Below, one piece after another: positions 37,207-46,454 of a DNA stretch of 64,000 bases; positions within the stretch are counted from its first letter, which is position 1; each line of letters starts with the position of its first letter. Both the position numbers and the translations under genes were made by a program. The notes beneath the pieces are model-generated. The model was not told the DNA's origin and did not search any database. It was given only the letters and a program-made list of their open reading frames with translations. Source of the stretch: an uncultured Clostridia bacterium (lineage in GTDB: Bacteria; Bacillota; Clostridia; Oscillospirales; Oscillospiraceae); the NCBI GenBank assembly GCA_945875335.1, contig CAMCKD010000002.1, forward strand, positions 1 to 64,000. The letters run 5' to 3'.

Positions 37207-38250
37207 ATGCAGTTTTTTTCCAATGACCTGGGCGTTGACCTGGGTACCTCCAATGTTTTGATTTATGCCGATGGAAAGGGCCTGGTGGTTCGGGAACCTG
37301 CGGTGGTTGCGCTGGACCGCAACACCGGCAAAATTCTTCAGGTGGGCGCGGCTGCCAGGAATATGCTGAACCGCACTCCCGGCAACGTGGTTGCCATGCG
37401 GCCTCTGCGGGAGGGTGTGATCTCCGACCATGAGATGACCGTGCGCATGCTCCAGGAGATGTTCAAAACCGCCACCAAGGCTTCCGTGTTTACACCGAAG
37501 CCCCGTGTGGTCATCAGCGTTCCCAGCGGCGTCACCGAAGTCGAGGAGCGCAGCGTCATCAACGCCGCCATCGAGGCCGGTGCCCGACGGGTGTTCCTGA
37601 TTGAGGAGCCTCTGGCAGCCGGCCTGGGAGCGGGACTGGATTTGAAGGGCAACGAGGGCCATATGGTGGTGGACATCGGCGGCGGCACCACGGATATCGC
37701 GGTGCTGAGCATGAACGGCGTGGCTGTTTCCTCTTCCTTGAAGGTGGCCGGTGATTTCTTCGATGAATCCATTGCCCGGTATGTTCGCCGTCAGTATGGC
37801 ATGGTCATTGGTCAGGTTACCGCTGAGGAAGTCAAAATCCAGATTGGACAGGTCTATCCCCGCCAGGAGGAAATGACCATGAATGTCAAGGGCCGTGACT
37901 CCAAGACTGGCATGCCCAAGACCGTTACTCTTACCTCCACGGAAATTTACGAGGTGCTCCGCCGTCCTGCCAGGCAGATTGCCGACGAGGTGCTCTCCGT
38001 GCTGGATCAGACCACCCCGGAGCTGGTCAGTGACATTTCCGAGACCGGCATTACCCTTACCGGCGGCTGCAGCCAGGTCTGGGGCTTCTGTGAGCTCCTC
38101 ATTGAGCGCACCGGCATCCCCTGCATCCTGGCCGATGACCCGGATTCCTGCACTGCCTATGGCTGCGGCAAGAGTCTGGCCTGGATCAGCCACATGCAGG
38201 AAGGCCCCATCAATATCGCCCGCCGCCGCATGATGGGCAGTAAGTATTAA
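37207..38250 (+). CDS. mreB: Rod shape-determining protein MreB/Mbl
   Basis: A 347-residue bacterial actin. Phosphate loops are GVDLGTSNVLIY at the N-terminus and VVDIGGGTTDIAVLS in the middle; the connecting and adenosine segments (EEPLAAGLGAGLDL, TGGCSQVWGF) are standard. It guides side-wall synthesis from the inner face of the membrane. The ATG at 37207 has GGGTG 8 bases upstream; the GTG at 37198 is an alternative. It lacks the usual mreC-mreD neighbours and instead follows comF, so it may be a second paralogue. Confidence 0.93.
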   Translation: MQFFSNDLGVDLGTSNVLIYADGKGLVVREPAVVALDRNTGKILQVGAAARNMLNRTPGNVVAMRPLREGVISDHEMTVRMLQEMFKTATKASVFTPKPRVVISVPSGVTEVEERSVINAAIEAGARRVFLIEEPLAAGLGAGLDLKGNEGHMVVDIGGGTTDIAVLSMNGVAVSSSLKVAGDFFDESIARYVRRQYGMVIGQVTAEEVKIQIGQVYPRQEEMTMNVKGRDSKTGMPKTVTLTSTEIYEVLRRPARQIADEVLSVLDQTTPELVSDISETGITLTGGCSQVWGFCELLIERTGIPCILADDPDSCTAYGCGKSLAWISHMQEGPINIARRRMMGSKY

Positions 38251-38262
38251 GATAAACCAATC

Positions 38263-38312
38263 AACGCCTCCCAACGGACAGCTGCTGCTGTATCCGTTCG
38301 GAGGCGTTTTTT
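38263..38312 (+). terminator. Terminator after mreB
   Basis: AACGCCTCC-CAACGGA (38263-38278) pairs with TCCGTT-CGGAGGCGTT (38293-38308). TTTTTT follows to 38312. Confidence 0.9.
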
Positions 38313-38325
38313 CATTTCTCTTCTC

Positions 38326-38360
38326 AAAAAAATGAAGGCCGCAAACGCAGCCTTCATTTT
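38326..38360 (-). terminator. Terminator of the foldase gene
   Basis: AAAATGAAGGC (38329-38339) pairs with GCCTTCATTTT (38350-38360). On the minus strand a seven-base T-run (38326-38332) completes it. Confidence 0.88.
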
Positions 38361-38374
38361 GAAATCGGGATGGA

Positions 38375-39994
38375 TTATCTGCTCAGAACGATGTCCTTGC
38401 GCATATAGGAAGTATCACCCATGGTAACGGTGTAGTTCTCCACCAAGCTCTGGTACCAATTTTCCATATCGGTGTTTCTCAGATTATTGACAATCTGATA
38501 GTCGCGGTAGGTCTGGTCGGAAGTAGAGGAGAAGTACATCACATGGTAGCCGTAATTGGTTTCCACAATGTCAGTGTCGCCGGGCTTCCGGGAAGCATCA
38601 AAGCACCAGTCGTTGAATGCAGCGACCATCTGGCCAGGATAAACGTTCTCATACAGACCGCCGTTGGCGTTGGAGCCGTTGTCGGTGGATTTCTCGTTGG
38701 CAAGAGCGGCAAAGCTGTCCTCGTTGGCGTCGCCGGACTTCCACTCGTTCAGGATTTCCTCAGCCTTGGTCTTGGCGGCTTCCTTCACTTCGTCGGAATA
38801 GGTGCCGTCCTCCTGAGCCTCACCCTCGAAGCCCACCAGAATGTGACGGACATTGACCAGATTGGTCAGGTTCTCGTCCTTACCGGTGAAGAGCACCACA
38901 TAGAAAGCGGTGATGGTTTCCATATCTTCGCCGTTCTCGTCCTTCACAGTGCCGGGGATTTCGATGCAGGTCACGTCGCCGGGCTCACGGTTTTCAGCGG
39001 TCACCCAACCGGACAGGTAGCTGTTGATGCCGGTGCGAGCCTGGTTGGTGTAGACAGTGGAGGCAGCTTCGGTATCGGCGTTGATTTCCATGGCGGCAAT
39101 GGCGGCATCCAGAGCTTCAACGGTATCAACATCGCACAGGGGAGCGATGGCTTCCTTGGCAGCTGCAATGGCGGCAGTTCTCTCTTCGGCGGTGTAGGTC
39201 GTATTGCCCTCTGCATCGGTGGTGCCGCCGGTGAGATACTTGGAAACGGGAATGTGATACTGGGCATAGCTGAAAGAGGAGTATGCGGCGGGATCCTGGC
39301 TGTCCGCTTCCCGAATCTGCTCGGGAGTGTAGCTCAGGCTGTTCTGATGTTGGGTCTGGTAAGCGCTGGCCAGCAGGTTGCGCTGGTAGTAGGCCATGTA
39401 GCTTTCCTTGGAAGCGCCGTTGCCATACTGAGCCTTCAGGAAGGAATTGGCATCGGAATAGCCATAGATGGTAGCATAGGAATCCAGGTTGTTGGACATG
39501 ATGTCCACCTGATCCTGCTGCTCCTGGGGCAGGGTAAAGCCCTCGGCTTCGGCAGCATCTGCCAGGGCATAGATGGATTTCACGGAAGAAGCGGCCTCGG
39601 AGATGAAATTATCTGCCCAGGTCACGCCGGCCTCTTCGTCGTACATCTGCTTGTCCAGAGCCACAGTGGAATCAATGCCGAACAGAGACAGGTAATTGCC
39701 GTAGGTGTTGGCATAGTTATTCACATAGTCGATGTAGTAGTAGCTGAGCTCTGCGTTGCTGATCTGATGATCACCGACGGTGGCTGCCACGGTTTTCTTC
39801 TCATGAACGCCGCTGGCCTGGATGCTGCGGTTGATGCCAACCACAATGGCCACGGCAATCAGCACCACCATGACCACGACAAAGGCAATGCTGTAAAGCT
39901 GGATTTTTTTCGCTTCCTTCTGCTCAGCCATCTGACGTTCGGTCAGCTTTTCGGAGCCTTCAGTGCGAAGCTGTTTCTTCTTGGATGCACTCAT
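38375..39994 (-). CDS. Membrane-anchored parvulin-type peptidyl-prolyl isomerase (PrsA/SurA-like)
   Basis: A 539-residue protein: basic cytoplasmic N-terminus (about 35 residues), one membrane helix (IAFVVVMVVLIAVAIVVGI), then a large outside domain. The N-terminal helical chaperone part is followed near residues 390-510 by a parvulin domain (VRHILVGF, GGLYENVYPGQMV, GYHVMYF). There is no lipobox, so it is anchored by the helix rather than by lipid. It should help exported proteins fold. The start at 39994 has AGAGG upstream. The promoter is consensus at both boxes. Confidence 0.87.
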   Translation of the reverse strand: MSASKKKQLRTEGSEKLTERQMAEQKEAKKIQLYSIAFVVVMVVLIAVAIVVGINRSIQASGVHEKKTVAATVGDHQISNAELSYYYIDYVNNYANTYGNYLSLFGIDSTVALDKQMYDEEAGVTWADNFISEAASSVKSIYALADAAEAEGFTLPQEQQDQVDIMSNNLDSYATIYGYSDANSFLKAQYGNGASKESYMAYYQRNLLASAYQTQHQNSLSYTPEQIREADSQDPAAYSSFSYAQYHIPVSKYLTGGTTDAEGNTTYTAEERTAAIAAAKEAIAPLCDVDTVEALDAAIAAMEINADTEAASTVYTNQARTGINSYLSGWVTAENREPGDVTCIEIPGTVKDENGEDMETITAFYVVLFTGKDENLTNLVNVRHILVGFEGEAQEDGTYSDEVKEAAKTKAEEILNEWKSGDANEDSFAALANEKSTDNGSNANGGLYENVYPGQMVAAFNDWCFDASRKPGDTDIVETNYGYHVMYFSSTSDQTYRDYQIVNNLRNTDMENWYQSLVENYTVTMGDTSYMRKDIVLSR

Positions 39995-40062
39995 GAAATC
40001 ATTTCCTCTCATTGTTCCTTGATCGATTTGGTTTGCAAAAAAGCTTACAAACAGACCCGTGT

Positions 40063-40091
40063 ATTATAATCTATTTTTCGGCGGGTTGCAA
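40063..40091 (-). promoter_or_regulatory. Promoter of the foldase gene
   Basis: On the minus strand, TTGCAA (40086-40091) and TATAAT (40063-40068) are 17 bases apart. The start would be near 40056, about 60 bases before the ATG. Confidence 0.85.
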
Positions 40092-40150
40092 GTAGTAAAT
40101 TTGTTAAAAATCGATAAATACGAAAAAACTGCCGCAAAAACAGCGCCGCC

Positions 40151-40380
40151 AAAAAAACATGGGGGCCGAAGCCCCCATGCCATACCCCGCTTTAGCCGCA
40201 GCACGTCCAATTATGACCTGCACGAAATGGCAGGTGGGTTGCCGCTCACGGCTTTCTCTGCTCCCAACTTCCACCCAACGTCGAAGCGCAGGCGGGAGGT
40301 CTGCAATCCAGCCGGGAAGTCTAACATCCCGTTCAAAAAATGTGGGTCCAAAAGGACGCACTCGCACCAAGCAGGAAGTA
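40151..40380 (-). ncRNA. ssrS: 6S-like RNA (ssrS) with strong terminator
   Basis: About 220 bases with no reading frame lie between the DUF1292 stop and a strong terminator. On the minus strand the segments ACCCACAT, GAACGGGATGTTAGACTTCCC and GCCGTGAGCGGCAACCCACC resemble clostridial 6S RNAs as I remember them, and the length fits. 6S RNA mimics an open promoter and binds sigma-A RNA polymerase. The 3' end is CATGGGGGC / GCCCCCATG (40158-40179) followed by seven T (40151-40157). A weak promoter (TTTACG, 17 bases, TAGGAA) at the end of the DUF1292 gene could start it. The exact 5' end is uncertain. Confidence 0.62.
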
Positions 40381-40383
40381 TTC

Positions 40384-40662
40384 CTATTCGTTTTCCTCTT
40401 CTTCGTAAAGGGAATCCATAATCAAATCGTAAACAGCCTTCAATTCCTCTTCGTCCTCAATGGCTGTGAGCATGGGTTCTCCGTCTTCCTCGGAGGATTT
40501 GAGAATGCTGACCTCCAGGTTCAGCTGATTTTCTCCCTCGGCAGGGATCACGGCCATGTAGCTCTCGCCGTTGTATTCCACAGTGGAGAGCACCTCCAGC
40601 TCGTATTCCGTGCCGTCCTCATCCACGATGGTGATAAAATCGGAACCGTACTCGTCAGCCAT
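40384..40662 (-). CDS. DUF1292 domain protein
   Basis: A 92-residue, very acidic protein with FITIVDEDGTEYELEVLSTVEYNGESYMAVIP, the core of DUF1292 (YrzB-like). The family is common in Firmicutes and of unknown function. A good promoter and a GGAGGTGCG site precede the ATG. Its stop is only a few bases from the 6S-like RNA, so the two may be co-transcribed and then processed. Confidence 0.88.
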   Translation of the reverse strand: MADEYGSDFITIVDEDGTEYELEVLSTVEYNGESYMAVIPAEGENQLNLEVSILKSSEEDGEPMLTAIEDEEELKAVYDLIMDSLYEEEENE

Positions 40663-40689
40663 ATCGCACCTCCAACTCTGCTCGTAGGT

Positions 40690-40718
40690 ATTCTAACCTG
40701 AGCGGGCTGTAAAATCAA
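40690..40718 (-). promoter_or_regulatory. Promoter of the DUF1292 gene
   Basis: On the minus strand, TTGATT (40713-40718) and TAGAAT (40690-40695) are 17 bases apart. Confidence 0.65.
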
Positions 40719-40858
40719 TAGTCAATATTGCACAAAGTATACAAAGGCAGTGATGACGCCTGCCTCTGCATTGGGAAAGAATCATGACGGCAGCAGCTGC
40801 TGCGGCTTGGATAACAGCAGTATTTCCCGAAATTAAAGGATAATTCATAAATTAGGTC
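40719..40858. other. Non-coding stretch between divergent genes
   Basis: This is the middle of a 310-base gap between the DUF1292 gene and the PBP gene. It holds a short GC-rich run (GGCAGCAGCTGCTGCGG, partly palindromic around CAGCAGCTGCTG) and an A/T-rich stretch. I see no gene, RNA or terminator in it. Confidence 0.4.
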
Positions 40859-40887
40859 TTTCGTTTTGGGCATCATTATGTTATAAT
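40859..40887 (+). promoter_or_regulatory. Extended -10 promoter of the PBP operon
   Basis: TGTTATAAT gives an extended -10 with consensus TATAAT at 40882-40887. The -35 (TTTCGT at 40859) is poor. A GGAGG site precedes the PBP start. Confidence 0.6.
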
Positions 40888-40972
40888 ACTATGAAGGCAT
40901 GCTCTGCATTATGCCTGACCAAATGACGGATTACCCCCCGGCAATATACGCCGGAGTTTCGGAGGTTTATCA

Positions 40973-43804
40973 ATGGCAAATCAGAATCAAAACAACAGGC
41001 GCAGAAAGAAGATTCGCCAGGAGTGGAATCCCCACTGGACGATTAAGCTGGTTTACACCCTGGGTTCTACCTTGTTTTCTGCTGCAAAAATCGCGCTGGG
41101 CGCTGCGGCTACGGTGCTGCTCATCTGCCTCATCAGCGGTGTGGTATTTATGGGCGCACTTGCCGAGTATCTTCAAAATGATGTTTTGAAGGAAGCACAG
41201 AACTGGTCCTATGAGGACTATGACATTGAAAAAACATCCTATGTCCATTATGTGGACAATGATGGCAACATCCAGCTGCTTCAGCAGATTTATACCACCA
41301 CTGACCGTCAGCCCGCCACCTGGGACGAGATTCCCAAAGCGCTGATTGATGCCACGGTGGCCATCGAAGACAAACGGTTTTATGAGCACCAGGGCGTGGA
41401 CTGGATCACCACGGTGAAGGCCTGCGCCAATATGTTCTTCGGCGGCGACTCTCAGTTCGGCGGCTCCACCATTACCCAGCAGCTGGTGAAAAACACCACC
41501 GACGAAAAGAGCATCACGGTTCAGCGTAAGGTCATGGAGATTTTCCGGGCCCAGCTTCTGGAAAAGGAGTATGACAAGGATGTCATTATGAAGGAGTACC
41601 TGAACCGGATCTATCTGGGCAAGGGCTGCTACGGTGTCAAATCCGCTGCCGCGGCCTACTTCGGCAAGGAGCTGCAGAGCCTGACCGTTGCTGAATGCGC
41701 CAGCCTGATCAGCATCACCAATAACCCCTCCCTGTTTAACCCCTATTCCACCAGCGTCTATATGTACAAGGGGGAAATGCGGGACGGCGCTGGGCGCAAC
41801 CGCTACCGGCAGGAAAGCGTTCTGAACGAAATGCTGAACCAGGGCTATCTCACCGATGAGGAATATATCAAGGCCTATAACCAGCCTCTTGTGTTCAAGG
41901 ACGGCATTGCCGACGAGGACAGATGGGCCGTGTGTGACCACTGCGGATATGGCGGTACAGTCAGCACCTACGCCCACGAGGGAGATTTGTATTTCTGCCC
42001 CCGCTGCGGCTCCCAGACTTCCGTCAGCCTGAATGCCTCTCAGCACATCTACAGCTGGTTTGTGGATACGGTGATTCTGGATGTGGCCTCCGACCTGGCC
42101 TTGAAGGACGGCTTCGTGTGGGACGACATGGATCAGACCTCCCGAAACTACTATCTGGAAAAGATCCAAAAGGGCGGCTACCATATCTATACCACCCTGG
42201 ACTTGGATGTTCAGAACCAGGTGGATGCCATCTACACCGACCTGAACAATATTCCCACCACCAGAAGCACCCAGCAGCTTCAATCCGGCATTGTGGTCAT
42301 TGACAATTCCACCGGCGATATTGTGGCGCTGGCTGGCGGCGTGGGGGAGAAGAGCGACTTCTTCGCCTATAACAAGGCCACCCAGGCCAAGCTCCAGACC
42401 GGCTCCTCCCAGAAGCCGCTGTCCGTCTATGCGCCTGCCTTTGAAAAGGGCGGCTACAGCCCGGCTACGGTGATTCGGGATATGCCCCTGACCTATAATG
42501 GCGGTGCTTGGCCCAAAAACGACAGTCGGGTCTATGGCTATTCCAAAACCATCTTCCAGGGCATTACGTCCTCCATCAACGCCGTTGCCGCCAATACTCT
42601 GAACCAGATCGGCACCGACTACAGCTTCAGCTTTGCCAAGTATAATTTCGGCCAGAATTATCTGGTGGACAGTTACGTGTCCTCCAGCGGCATGAATATG
42701 TCCGACATTGCCATTTCTCCCTTGGCCCTGGGCGCTCTGACGGTGGGCTCCACGGTGCGGGAAATGTCTACGGCCTATGCCACCTTTGCCAACGACGGCG
42801 TATACCGCACTGCCCGGACCTATACCAAGGTCTATAACAGTGACGGTGAGATCGTGCTGGACAACAAGCAGGAAAGCCGGCAGATTCTCAGCGAGAAGAC
42901 CGTCAACTATGTGAACTACTGCCTGTATAACGCGGCAAATAACGGCACCGGCACCGCGGCGGTATTTCCCGGACAGAATATTGCCGGCAAGACCGGCACC
43001 ACCTCCTCTAACCGTGACCGCTGGTTCTGCGGCTTTACCAAGTATTACACTGCTGCTGTCTGGTGCGGCTACAACCAGCCGGAGCAGATTTATCTGACCA
43101 ATAACTACGCAAACCCCGCTGCCCGCCTTTGGAAGATGGTGATGCAGCCCATCCACAACGGCCTGCCTCAGGTTGGGCTGTACAACGGAAATGCCTTCCG
43201 CAATGTCAGCGTCTGCCTGGATTCCGGCATGCTTGCCACTGCTGCCTGCAGCAGCGACATCAGAGGAATTGGGCGGGTATCCAATGTAAACTGCTATCCC
43301 GAGGATGTGCCCAACGGCGTTTGCAACAAGCATGTCCAGGTGGATTACTGCGTTACCGGCGGCGGTGTGGCAACGGAGATGTGCCGCATGTTCCCGGACG
43401 CGATCATCGAAACCCGGTCTCTTGTGAAGCTGACGCCCGCTGAAGTGGATGAAATCCGCGCGGCTCTGCGGGTGGGCCTGGAGGATGTATACGGAAACGA
43501 CAGCTATGTGTATTATGTGGATGAATACGGCAATCCCCTGGTGTGGACGGGCTTCAGCGGCTATGCCAACAACACCGCCGGGACACCCTATCTGACCTGC
43601 CAGCTTCACACCCAGGAGAATTTCCAGAACATCCTGCCCAACCCGGACTTCGGCTTCGAGGACGGCAGCGGCAACATCATCTACCCGGACGATGATAACA
43701 GCTTTGACTTCGGCTATGACTACGGCTCCAACAACGGCGGTATCATCCAGGGCGGCGACAATTACTACGGCGATTATTCCGGCAATGGAGACGTGTTCTT
43801 CTAA
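40973..43804 (+). CDS. Class A penicillin-binding protein with inserted zinc ribbon
   Basis: A 943-residue bifunctional cell-wall synthase. One membrane helix lies near residues 25-60. The glycosyltransferase domain follows, with AIEDKRFYEHQGVD and GGSTITQQLVKN motifs. The transpeptidase has GSSQKP as SxxK and GKTGTTSSN as the KTG motif. Between the two domains is a four-cysteine zinc-ribbon-like insert: Cys321, Cys324, Cys342, Cys345 (CDHC and CPRC). The C-terminal tail is Asn/Gly/Asp-rich after residue 870. It begins a six-gene run ending in truA. A metal-binding ribbon on the outside of the membrane is unusual. Confidence 0.92.
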   Translation: MANQNQNNRRRKKIRQEWNPHWTIKLVYTLGSTLFSAAKIALGAAATVLLICLISGVVFMGALAEYLQNDVLKEAQNWSYEDYDIEKTSYVHYVDNDGNIQLLQQIYTTTDRQPATWDEIPKALIDATVAIEDKRFYEHQGVDWITTVKACANMFFGGDSQFGGSTITQQLVKNTTDEKSITVQRKVMEIFRAQLLEKEYDKDVIMKEYLNRIYLGKGCYGVKSAAAAYFGKELQSLTVAECASLISITNNPSLFNPYSTSVYMYKGEMRDGAGRNRYRQESVLNEMLNQGYLTDEEYIKAYNQPLVFKDGIADEDRWAVCDHCGYGGTVSTYAHEGDLYFCPRCGSQTSVSLNASQHIYSWFVDTVILDVASDLALKDGFVWDDMDQTSRNYYLEKIQKGGYHIYTTLDLDVQNQVDAIYTDLNNIPTTRSTQQLQSGIVVIDNSTGDIVALAGGVGEKSDFFAYNKATQAKLQTGSSQKPLSVYAPAFEKGGYSPATVIRDMPLTYNGGAWPKNDSRVYGYSKTIFQGITSSINAVAANTLNQIGTDYSFSFAKYNFGQNYLVDSYVSSSGMNMSDIAISPLALGALTVGSTVREMSTAYATFANDGVYRTARTYTKVYNSDGEIVLDNKQESRQILSEKTVNYVNYCLYNAANNGTGTAAVFPGQNIAGKTGTTSSNRDRWFCGFTKYYTAAVWCGYNQPEQIYLTNNYANPAARLWKMVMQPIHNGLPQVGLYNGNAFRNVSVCLDSGMLATAACSSDIRGIGRVSNVNCYPEDVPNGVCNKHVQVDYCVTGGGVATEMCRMFPDAIIETRSLVKLTPAEVDEIRAALRVGLEDVYGNDSYVYYVDEYGNPLVWTGFSGYANNTAGTPYLTCQLHTQENFQNILPNPDFGFEDGSGNIIYPDDDNSFDFGYDYGSNNGGIIQGGDNYYGDYSGNGDVFF

Positions 43805-43845
43805 GGAAATCCCGAAAATGAGAGAAAGAAATGAGGAAAAGCCAA

Positions 43846-44712
43846 ATGATGTGGATTTCCGATGAATGGAAGGACTATGAGGTCCTGGATACCTCCGAGG
43901 GAGAACGGCTGGAGCGCTGGGGCAAATTCATCCTGGTGCGTCCTGACCCTCAGGTCATCTGGAGCACCCCCCGCAAAGCGCCGGAATGGAAGCGCTACGA
44001 TGCCCGATATCTGCGCTCCAATACCGGCGGCGGCCATTGGTCTGACCATCAGCTCCCGGAGCGGTGGCAGATTCGATATAAGGATTATCTCACCTTCAAT
44101 GTAAAACCCATGAACTTCAAACACACCGGGGTGTTCCCGGAGCAGGCTGCCAACTGGGATTTCATCCGGGAAAAGGTGGCCTCTGCCCACCGGCCGGTGC
44201 GGGTGCTGAATTTGTTTGCCTATTCCGGCGGTGCCACCCTGGCAGCAGCCGCCGGCGGAGCGGAGGTTTACCATGTGGATGCCTCCAAGGGAATGGTTGC
44301 CTGGGCCAAGGAGAACGCGGCATCCTCCGGCCTTGCTGACCGGCCTATCCATTGGATCGTGGATGACTGCGGGAAATTCATCCAACGGGAGATTCGCCGG
44401 GGCCGTCGGTATGACGGTATCATCATGGACCCCCCCAGCTATGGAAGAGGCCCCAGCGGCGAAATCTGGAAAATGGAGACCAGCTTTTATCCCTTCCTGC
44501 TGGAAACCGCCAAGCTGCTCAGCGACAACCCCCTGTTTGTGATCATCAATTCTTACACCACCGGTCTTGCTCCCTCCGCCGTGGCTTATGCCTCCGATGT
44601 GGTCTTTGGAGCGAAATTCGGCGGACACACCGCTGCCGGAGAGCTGGGTCTGCCGGTGCGGGATTCCGGTCTGGTGCTGCCCTGCGGGGCCACAGGAAGG
44701 TGGACGCCCTGA
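43846..44712 (+). CDS. Class I SAM-dependent rRNA methyltransferase (RlmI-like)
   Basis: A 288-residue Rossmann methyltransferase. The SAM loop is [15 protein letters not shown], an acidic residue follows in [10 protein letters not shown], and the catalytic-type motif is DPPSYGRG, as in cytosine-C5 rRNA methyltransferases of the RlmI/RlmK group. There is no clear PUA domain at the N-terminus, so it is shorter than RlmI itself. I chose the ATG at 43846 (GAGG 9 bases upstream); 43831 is also possible. Its stop overlaps the EcfA1 start. Confidence 0.82.
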   Translation: MMWISDEWKDYEVLDTSEGERLERWGKFILVRPDPQVIWSTPRKAPEWKRYDARYLRSNTGGGHWSDHQLPERWQIRYKDYLTFNVKPMNFKHTGVFPEQAANWDFIREKVASAHRPVRVLNLFAYSGGATLAAAAGGAEVYHVDASKGMVAWAKENAASSGLADRPIHWIVDDCGKFIQREIRRGRRYDGIIMDPPSYGRGPSGEIWKMETSFYPFLLETAKLLSDNPLFVIINSYTTGLAPSAVAYASDVVFGAKFGGHTAAGELGLPVRDSGLVLPCGATGRWTP

Positions 44713-45572
44713 TGGAGGAAAACATGAAAGATATTATTTCTGCCCAGAAGCTTGCTTTCCGCTATCAGGGGCTGGATGGAGCGCCGGATGTGGTTGTTTT
44801 TGAAAATCTGAATCTCTCCATCAAAGAGGGGAGCTTTACTGCCGTCCTTGGAACCAACGGCTGCGGCAAATCCACCTTGGCAAAGCATTTCAATTCCATC
44901 CTGCTGCCCTCCGGCGGCAAGGTGTATGTCTGCGGCCTGGATACCTCCGACCCGGATCGCCTGATGGCCGTCCGGCGGAATGTGGGTATGGTGTTCCAAA
45001 ACCCGGACAACCAGATCGTTGCCAACGTGGTAGAGGAGGACGTTGCCTTCGGGCCGGAGAACCTGGGTGTAGCCAGCCCGGAAATCCGCCGCAGGGTGGA
45101 TGTGGCATTGAAGCAGGTTGGAATGTACGAGTATCGGGAGCATGCCCCCCATCTGCTCTCCGGCGGCCAAAAGCAGCGGATCGCCATCGCCGGTGTGATT
45201 GCCATGGAGCCGAGATGTATCGTCTTGGATGAACCCACTGCCATGCTGGACCCCCAGGGCAGGAAGGACGTTATGGATACCGTCAAACGGCTGAACCAGG
45301 AGAAGGGGATCACGGTGATTCTGATTACCCACCACATGGATGAAGCGGCCCAGGCGGACCGGGTGGTGGTGCTGAACAAAGGAACCGTAGCGGCGGACGG
45401 TACACCCAGGGAAGTGTTTTCTCAGGTGAAACTGCTCCACCAGATCGGCCTTGCCGCCCCGGACAGTGTGGAGCTCTGTTGGGAACTGAATCAGCAGGGC
45501 TTCGATTTGCCCCTGACCATGCTGAACCCGAAAGAATGCGCCCAGGCACTTTGCGATTGGCTGAAGGCCTGA
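44712..45572 (+). CDS. ecfA1: Energy-coupling factor transporter ATPase EcfA1
   Basis: A 286-residue ABC ATPase: Walker [10 protein letters not shown], the Q-loop segment [24 protein letters not shown] typical of ECF ATPases, the signature LSGGQKQR, and Walker [14 protein letters not shown]. It works with EcfA2 and EcfT as the shared engine for vitamin and metal uptake. AAGGTGG lies 8 bases before the ATG at 44712; an ATG at 44724 with GGAGG is the alternative. No substrate-binding S component is encoded here, so this is a group II module shared by S proteins encoded elsewhere. Confidence 0.94.
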   Translation: MEENMKDIISAQKLAFRYQGLDGAPDVVVFENLNLSIKEGSFTAVLGTNGCGKSTLAKHFNSILLPSGGKVYVCGLDTSDPDRLMAVRRNVGMVFQNPDNQIVANVVEEDVAFGPENLGVASPEIRRRVDVALKQVGMYEYREHAPHLLSGGQKQRIAIAGVIAMEPRCIVLDEPTAMLDPQGRKDVMDTVKRLNQEKGITVILITHHMDEAAQADRVVVLNKGTVAADGTPREVFSQVKLLHQIGLAAPDSVELCWELNQQGFDLPLTMLNPKECAQALCDWLKA

Positions 45573-45590
45573 GGCGTGGGAGGAATGAAT

Positions 45591-46454
45591 TTGGAACCCA
45601 TTTTGCAGGTAAAAGACCTGAATTACATTTACAGCGCCGGAACCCCCTTTGAGCACAAAGCATTGGAAAATGTGAGCTTTACCCTGAACCGGGGAGAATT
45701 CGTGGGGGTCATTGGCCACACCGGCTCCGGCAAATCCACCCTGATGCAGCAGCTGAACGGTCTGCTGAAGCCCACCTCCGGTCAGGTTATTCTGGATGGG
45801 GTGGACATCTGGTCGGATAAGAAAATCACCCGTCAGGCGCGTTTTCGGGTTGGCCTGGTGTTTCAGTACCCGGAATACCAGCTCTTTGAGGAAACGGTAT
45901 ATAAAGACATTGCCTTCGGCCCCAAGAACATGGGCCTTTCTGCGGAGGAAATTGACCGCCGGGTGCGGGAGGCGGCCGGGTTTGTAGGCATCACAGAGCG
46001 GCAGCTGCAGGCTTCCCCCTTTGATCTTTCCGGCGGCCAGAAGCGCAGAGTGGCCATCGCCGGCGTGATTGCCATGGAGCCGGAGGTGCTCATTCTGGAT
46101 GAACCCACTGCCGGCCTCGACCCCATTGGCCGGGCAGAAATTTTGAGCAACATCGAAAGCTATCGCAAGGCGAAAAACGCCACCATCATGATGGTCAGCC
46201 ACTCCATGGAGGATGTGGCCAGGATGACCGACCGGCTGCTGGTGCTCTATGGTTCCCATCTTGCCATGGATGCACCTCCGGCGGAGGTTTTCACCCACGC
46301 TCAGGAGCTGGTGGATATGGGCCTGAACATCCCCCAGGTGACCCAGATTTTCCTCCATTTGAAGCAGATGGGCTTGGATGTGGATAATGTCTACACCATC
46401 GAGCAGGCGGTATCCATTCTGTCACGGCTGAAGGAGGGAAAGGTTCATGCTTAA
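45591..46454 (+). CDS. ecfA2: Energy-coupling factor transporter ATPase EcfA2
   Basis: A 287-residue ABC ATPase with Walker A GHTGSGKST, VFQYPEYQLFEETVYKDIAFGPKN, signature LSGGQKRR, and Walker B VLILDEPTAGLDP. The Q-loop YPEYQLFE pattern marks the EcfA2 branch. The start is TTG at 45591, placed 7 bases after GGGAGG; the upstream GTG (45576) and ATG (45585) fall at or on the site. It overlaps ecfT by 8 bases. Confidence 0.94.
   Translation: MEPILQVKDLNYIYSAGTPFEHKALENVSFTLNRGEFVGVIGHTGSGKSTLMQQLNGLLKPTSGQVILDGVDIWSDKKITRQARFRVGLVFQYPEYQLFEETVYKDIAFGPKNMGLSAEEIDRRVREAAGFVGITERQLQASPFDLSGGQKRRVAIAGVIAMEPEVLILDEPTAGLDPIGRAEILSNIESYRKAKNATIMMVSHSMEDVARMTDRLLVLYGSHLAMDAPPAEVFTHAQELVDMGLNIPQVTQIFLHLKQMGLDVDNVYTIEQAVSILSRLKEGKVHA

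Noticed and set aside
40970..43609. 879-codon open frame opposite the PBP gene
   Set aside because: Shadow frame caused by codon bias in the real gene; no homology and no start signal.
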